Origin: Betaproteobacteria bacterium
GTDB taxonomy: Bacteria > Pseudomonadota > Gammaproteobacteria > Burkholderiales > Burkholderiaceae_E
Direction: 5' to 3'
NCBI GenBank assembly: GCA_016868095.1
Contig: VGHV01000028.1
Location: forward strand, 1 to 13,856
Length of the DNA: 13,856 bases
The notes under the pieces are model-generated. The model did no database searches, was not told the DNA's origin, and saw only the letters and a program-made list of their open reading frames with translations. Both the position numbers and the translations under genes were made by a program. The stretch's first letter is position 1. Each line of letters begins with the position of its first letter. Shown piece after piece: positions 12,513 through 13,856 of the stretch.

Positions 12513-13691
12513 TTGAAGCAACCCACTATCTTTTGGATTGCCTTGGGCCTTTCCTTGGGGCCCTCAGTCTCCAATTCGTTTGCGCGCTTTGCCTACGCTT
12601 TAGTGCTGCCGGGCATGCAAGAGGATTTAAGCTTGAATTTTTCTCAAGCAGGAGCGCTCAACACAGCTAACGCGCTTGGCTATTTGCTCGGTGCCTTGCT
12701 CACCCGACTGCTTGTTCAATCCTGGGGAAACCGCCTTTTATTTAACCGCGGCATGTTGCTAACGGCCTTTGCACTTTGCCTCACAGGCTTTGTTCAAGAC
12801 CTCTACTTGCTCAGTATTTGCAGGCTGCTTGGGGGCATTGGCGGTGCGGCCATTTTTATATGCGGTGGCGCTTTGGCCAGCAATATCGCACCCAACGACC
12901 CGCAGTGGTCAACGCGTTGCATCACTATATTCTTCGGTGGTGCTGGTGTTGGCTTAGTCCTTTGCGGTTTACTCATCCCCTGGTGGATGGCTTCGCAAGG
13001 TAGTCGTGCATGGCCCCAAACCTGGCTTGCAATGGGTGTTGTATCCTGGCTCATGCTTGCGGTGACCTATATGGCCTCAAAGCAAATCGATGAGCCCGTC
13101 AGCGCCAAAGGTAGCGCAGATTGGGCACTAAAGCCCTTGCTGCCAGCATTTATTGCTTACGTGGGTTTTGGGCTTGGTTATATTGTGTATATGACTTTTA
13201 TCATTGCCTGGCTTAAAGCAATTGGCGCAAGCAGCCTGCAAATGAGTATTGTTTGGAGCGTACTTGGACTAAGTACATTACTTGCTCCCTTAATCTGGTC
13301 AAAGCCCATTGCAAGCTGGCCCAATGGCCGCGCCATGTCGGCCATCTTGTTTGTCTTATCGCTTGGTGCCTTACTGCCTGTCATTCCCTTTGAGCCCGCT
13401 TGGCAGACGCTTGCCATGCAATGCTCGGCTGCGCTTTTCGGATTGGGTATGTTTAGCGCACCCTCAAGCATCAGTGCCTTAATCAAGCGCACCCAGCAAA
13501 AGCCTGCATGGGGATCTGCGATGGCAACCTTCACGATTGCCTTTGCTGCATCGCAAATTCTTGCGCCTGTAGCCAGTGGCATGATGGCTGATTGGAGCGG
13601 CTCATTGCGTTCGGGCCTTGCGCTTTCCGGTCTTATTATTCTTTTTTCTGCATCAATTGCATGGTTTCAGAAAGATCAGAAGCCAGGTTAG
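12513..13691 (+). CDS. YbfB/YjiJ-type MFS transporter
   Basis: About 392 residues with roughly twelve hydrophobic segments. An early ARFAYALVLPGM and a GGIGGAAIF / GGALASNIAP stretch in the first half resemble the YbfB/YjiJ subfamily of the major facilitator superfamily, whose substrates are mostly unknown. The start is uncertain. No ATG occurs before the first membrane segment, so I place it at the TTG at 12513, which gives MKQPTIFW just ahead of helix 1. The frame is also open to a TTG at 12450, which overlaps the RutE-like gene by 26 nt. Neither has a good ribosome binding site. It follows the RutE-like gene by 37 nt. Uptake of the pathway substrate or export of a product is a reasonable guess. 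Confidence 0.78.
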   Translation: MKQPTIFWIALGLSLGPSVSNSFARFAYALVLPGMQEDLSLNFSQAGALNTANALGYLLGALLTRLLVQSWGNRLLFNRGMLLTAFALCLTGFVQDLYLLSICRLLGGIGGAAIFICGGALASNIAPNDPQWSTRCITIFFGGAGVGLVLCGLLIPWWMASQGSRAWPQTWLAMGVVSWLMLAVTYMASKQIDEPVSAKGSADWALKPLLPAFIAYVGFGLGYIVYMTFIIAWLKAIGASSLQMSIVWSVLGLSTLLAPLIWSKPIASWPNGRAMSAILFVLSLGALLPVIPFEPAWQTLAMQCSAALFGLGMFSAPSSISALIKRTQQKPAWGSAMATFTIAFAASQILAPVASGMMADWSGSLRSGLALSGLIILFSASIAWFQKDQKPG

Positions 13692-13856
13692 CTGAGCCAT
13701 CACAGGCTTGGTCGACCGAGCAGGCACAAATCGATGCGCTCTACAAAGCCATGGGACCTGCCAACGCAAGCGGCCTTGTAGCCAATGGCGCAATTGGCCC
13801 CTTGCTCTGGCTCGACGGTGCTTCGCCCACAGCTTTAGTAGCGTTCTTATTATCAT
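13661..13856 (+). CDS. Unidentified protein, N-terminal fragment (partial, 3' end outside window)
   Basis: An open frame of 65 codons begins at ATG 13661, inside the last 31 nt of the MFS gene, and runs off the right edge without a stop. Codon use is coding-like. A charged start (MVSERSEARLAEPSQAWSTE) is followed by QIDALYKAMG and then a hydrophobic run rich in Gly, Ala, Leu and Val that looks like the first membrane segment. This pattern resembles the N-terminus of membrane-anchored sensors, such as histidine kinases or GGDEF proteins, but the fragment is too short to assign. No clear ribosome binding site; translation may be coupled to the MFS gene. Confidence 0.45.
   Translation, partial: MVSERSEARLAEPSQAWSTEQAQIDALYKAMGPANASGLVANGAIGPLLWLDGASPTALVAFLLS

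Overview
The window reads as a dense catabolic gene cluster from a Gram-negative bacterium. It is most likely a betaproteobacterium of the Burkholderiales type. This is inferred from the protein families present (class A flavin monooxygenase, DUF3237, PaaZ-type fusion, RutE-like nitroreductase, YbfB-type MFS) and from a base composition near 50 % GC by eye; it is not proved. No rRNA, tRNA, CRISPR array, insertion sequence or phage gene was seen.

Left arm (positions 1-4978, minus strand). Five co-directional genes read away from a divergent regulatory region at 4979-5287. In order of transcription they are: a benzoylformate-decarboxylase-like thiamine-diphosphate enzyme; a DapA/N-acetylneuraminate-lyase-family aldolase or hydratase; a ureidoglycolate-lyase (AllA)-family protein; an iron-containing alcohol dehydrogenase/maleylacetate-reductase family protein; and a DadA-like FAD oxidoreductase cut by the window edge. 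Spacings are 53, 47, 21 and 95 nt, so this is probably one operon. The enzymes suggest 2-oxo-acid chemistry: aldol or hydratase step, decarboxylation to an aldehyde, then reduction or oxidation.

Centre (5288-8267, plus strand). An FAD aromatic hydroxylase carries a DUF2783-like domain fused at its C-terminus through a low-complexity linker. An alpha/beta hydrolase follows after only 4 nt. A DUF3237 gene (8304-8759, minus strand) points back toward this pair.

Right arm (8789-13856, plus strand). The order is a DMT/EamA transporter, a PaaZ-type aldehyde dehydrogenase-MaoC hydratase fusion, a RutE-like nitroreductase, a YbfB-like MFS transporter and the start of a further gene that runs off the edge. 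The first three are closely spaced and look like one transcription unit.

Taken together the genes look like the uptake/efflux and enzymatic core of a degradation pathway for an aromatic or heteroaromatic acid. No ring-cleavage dioxygenase, CoA ligase or transcriptional regulator lies in the window. The substrate cannot be read from the sequence. The most distinctive features are the monooxygenase-DUF2783 fusion, the pairing of that enzyme with a hydrolase but no dioxygenase, and PaaZ- and AllA-family proteins far from their usual pathway partners.
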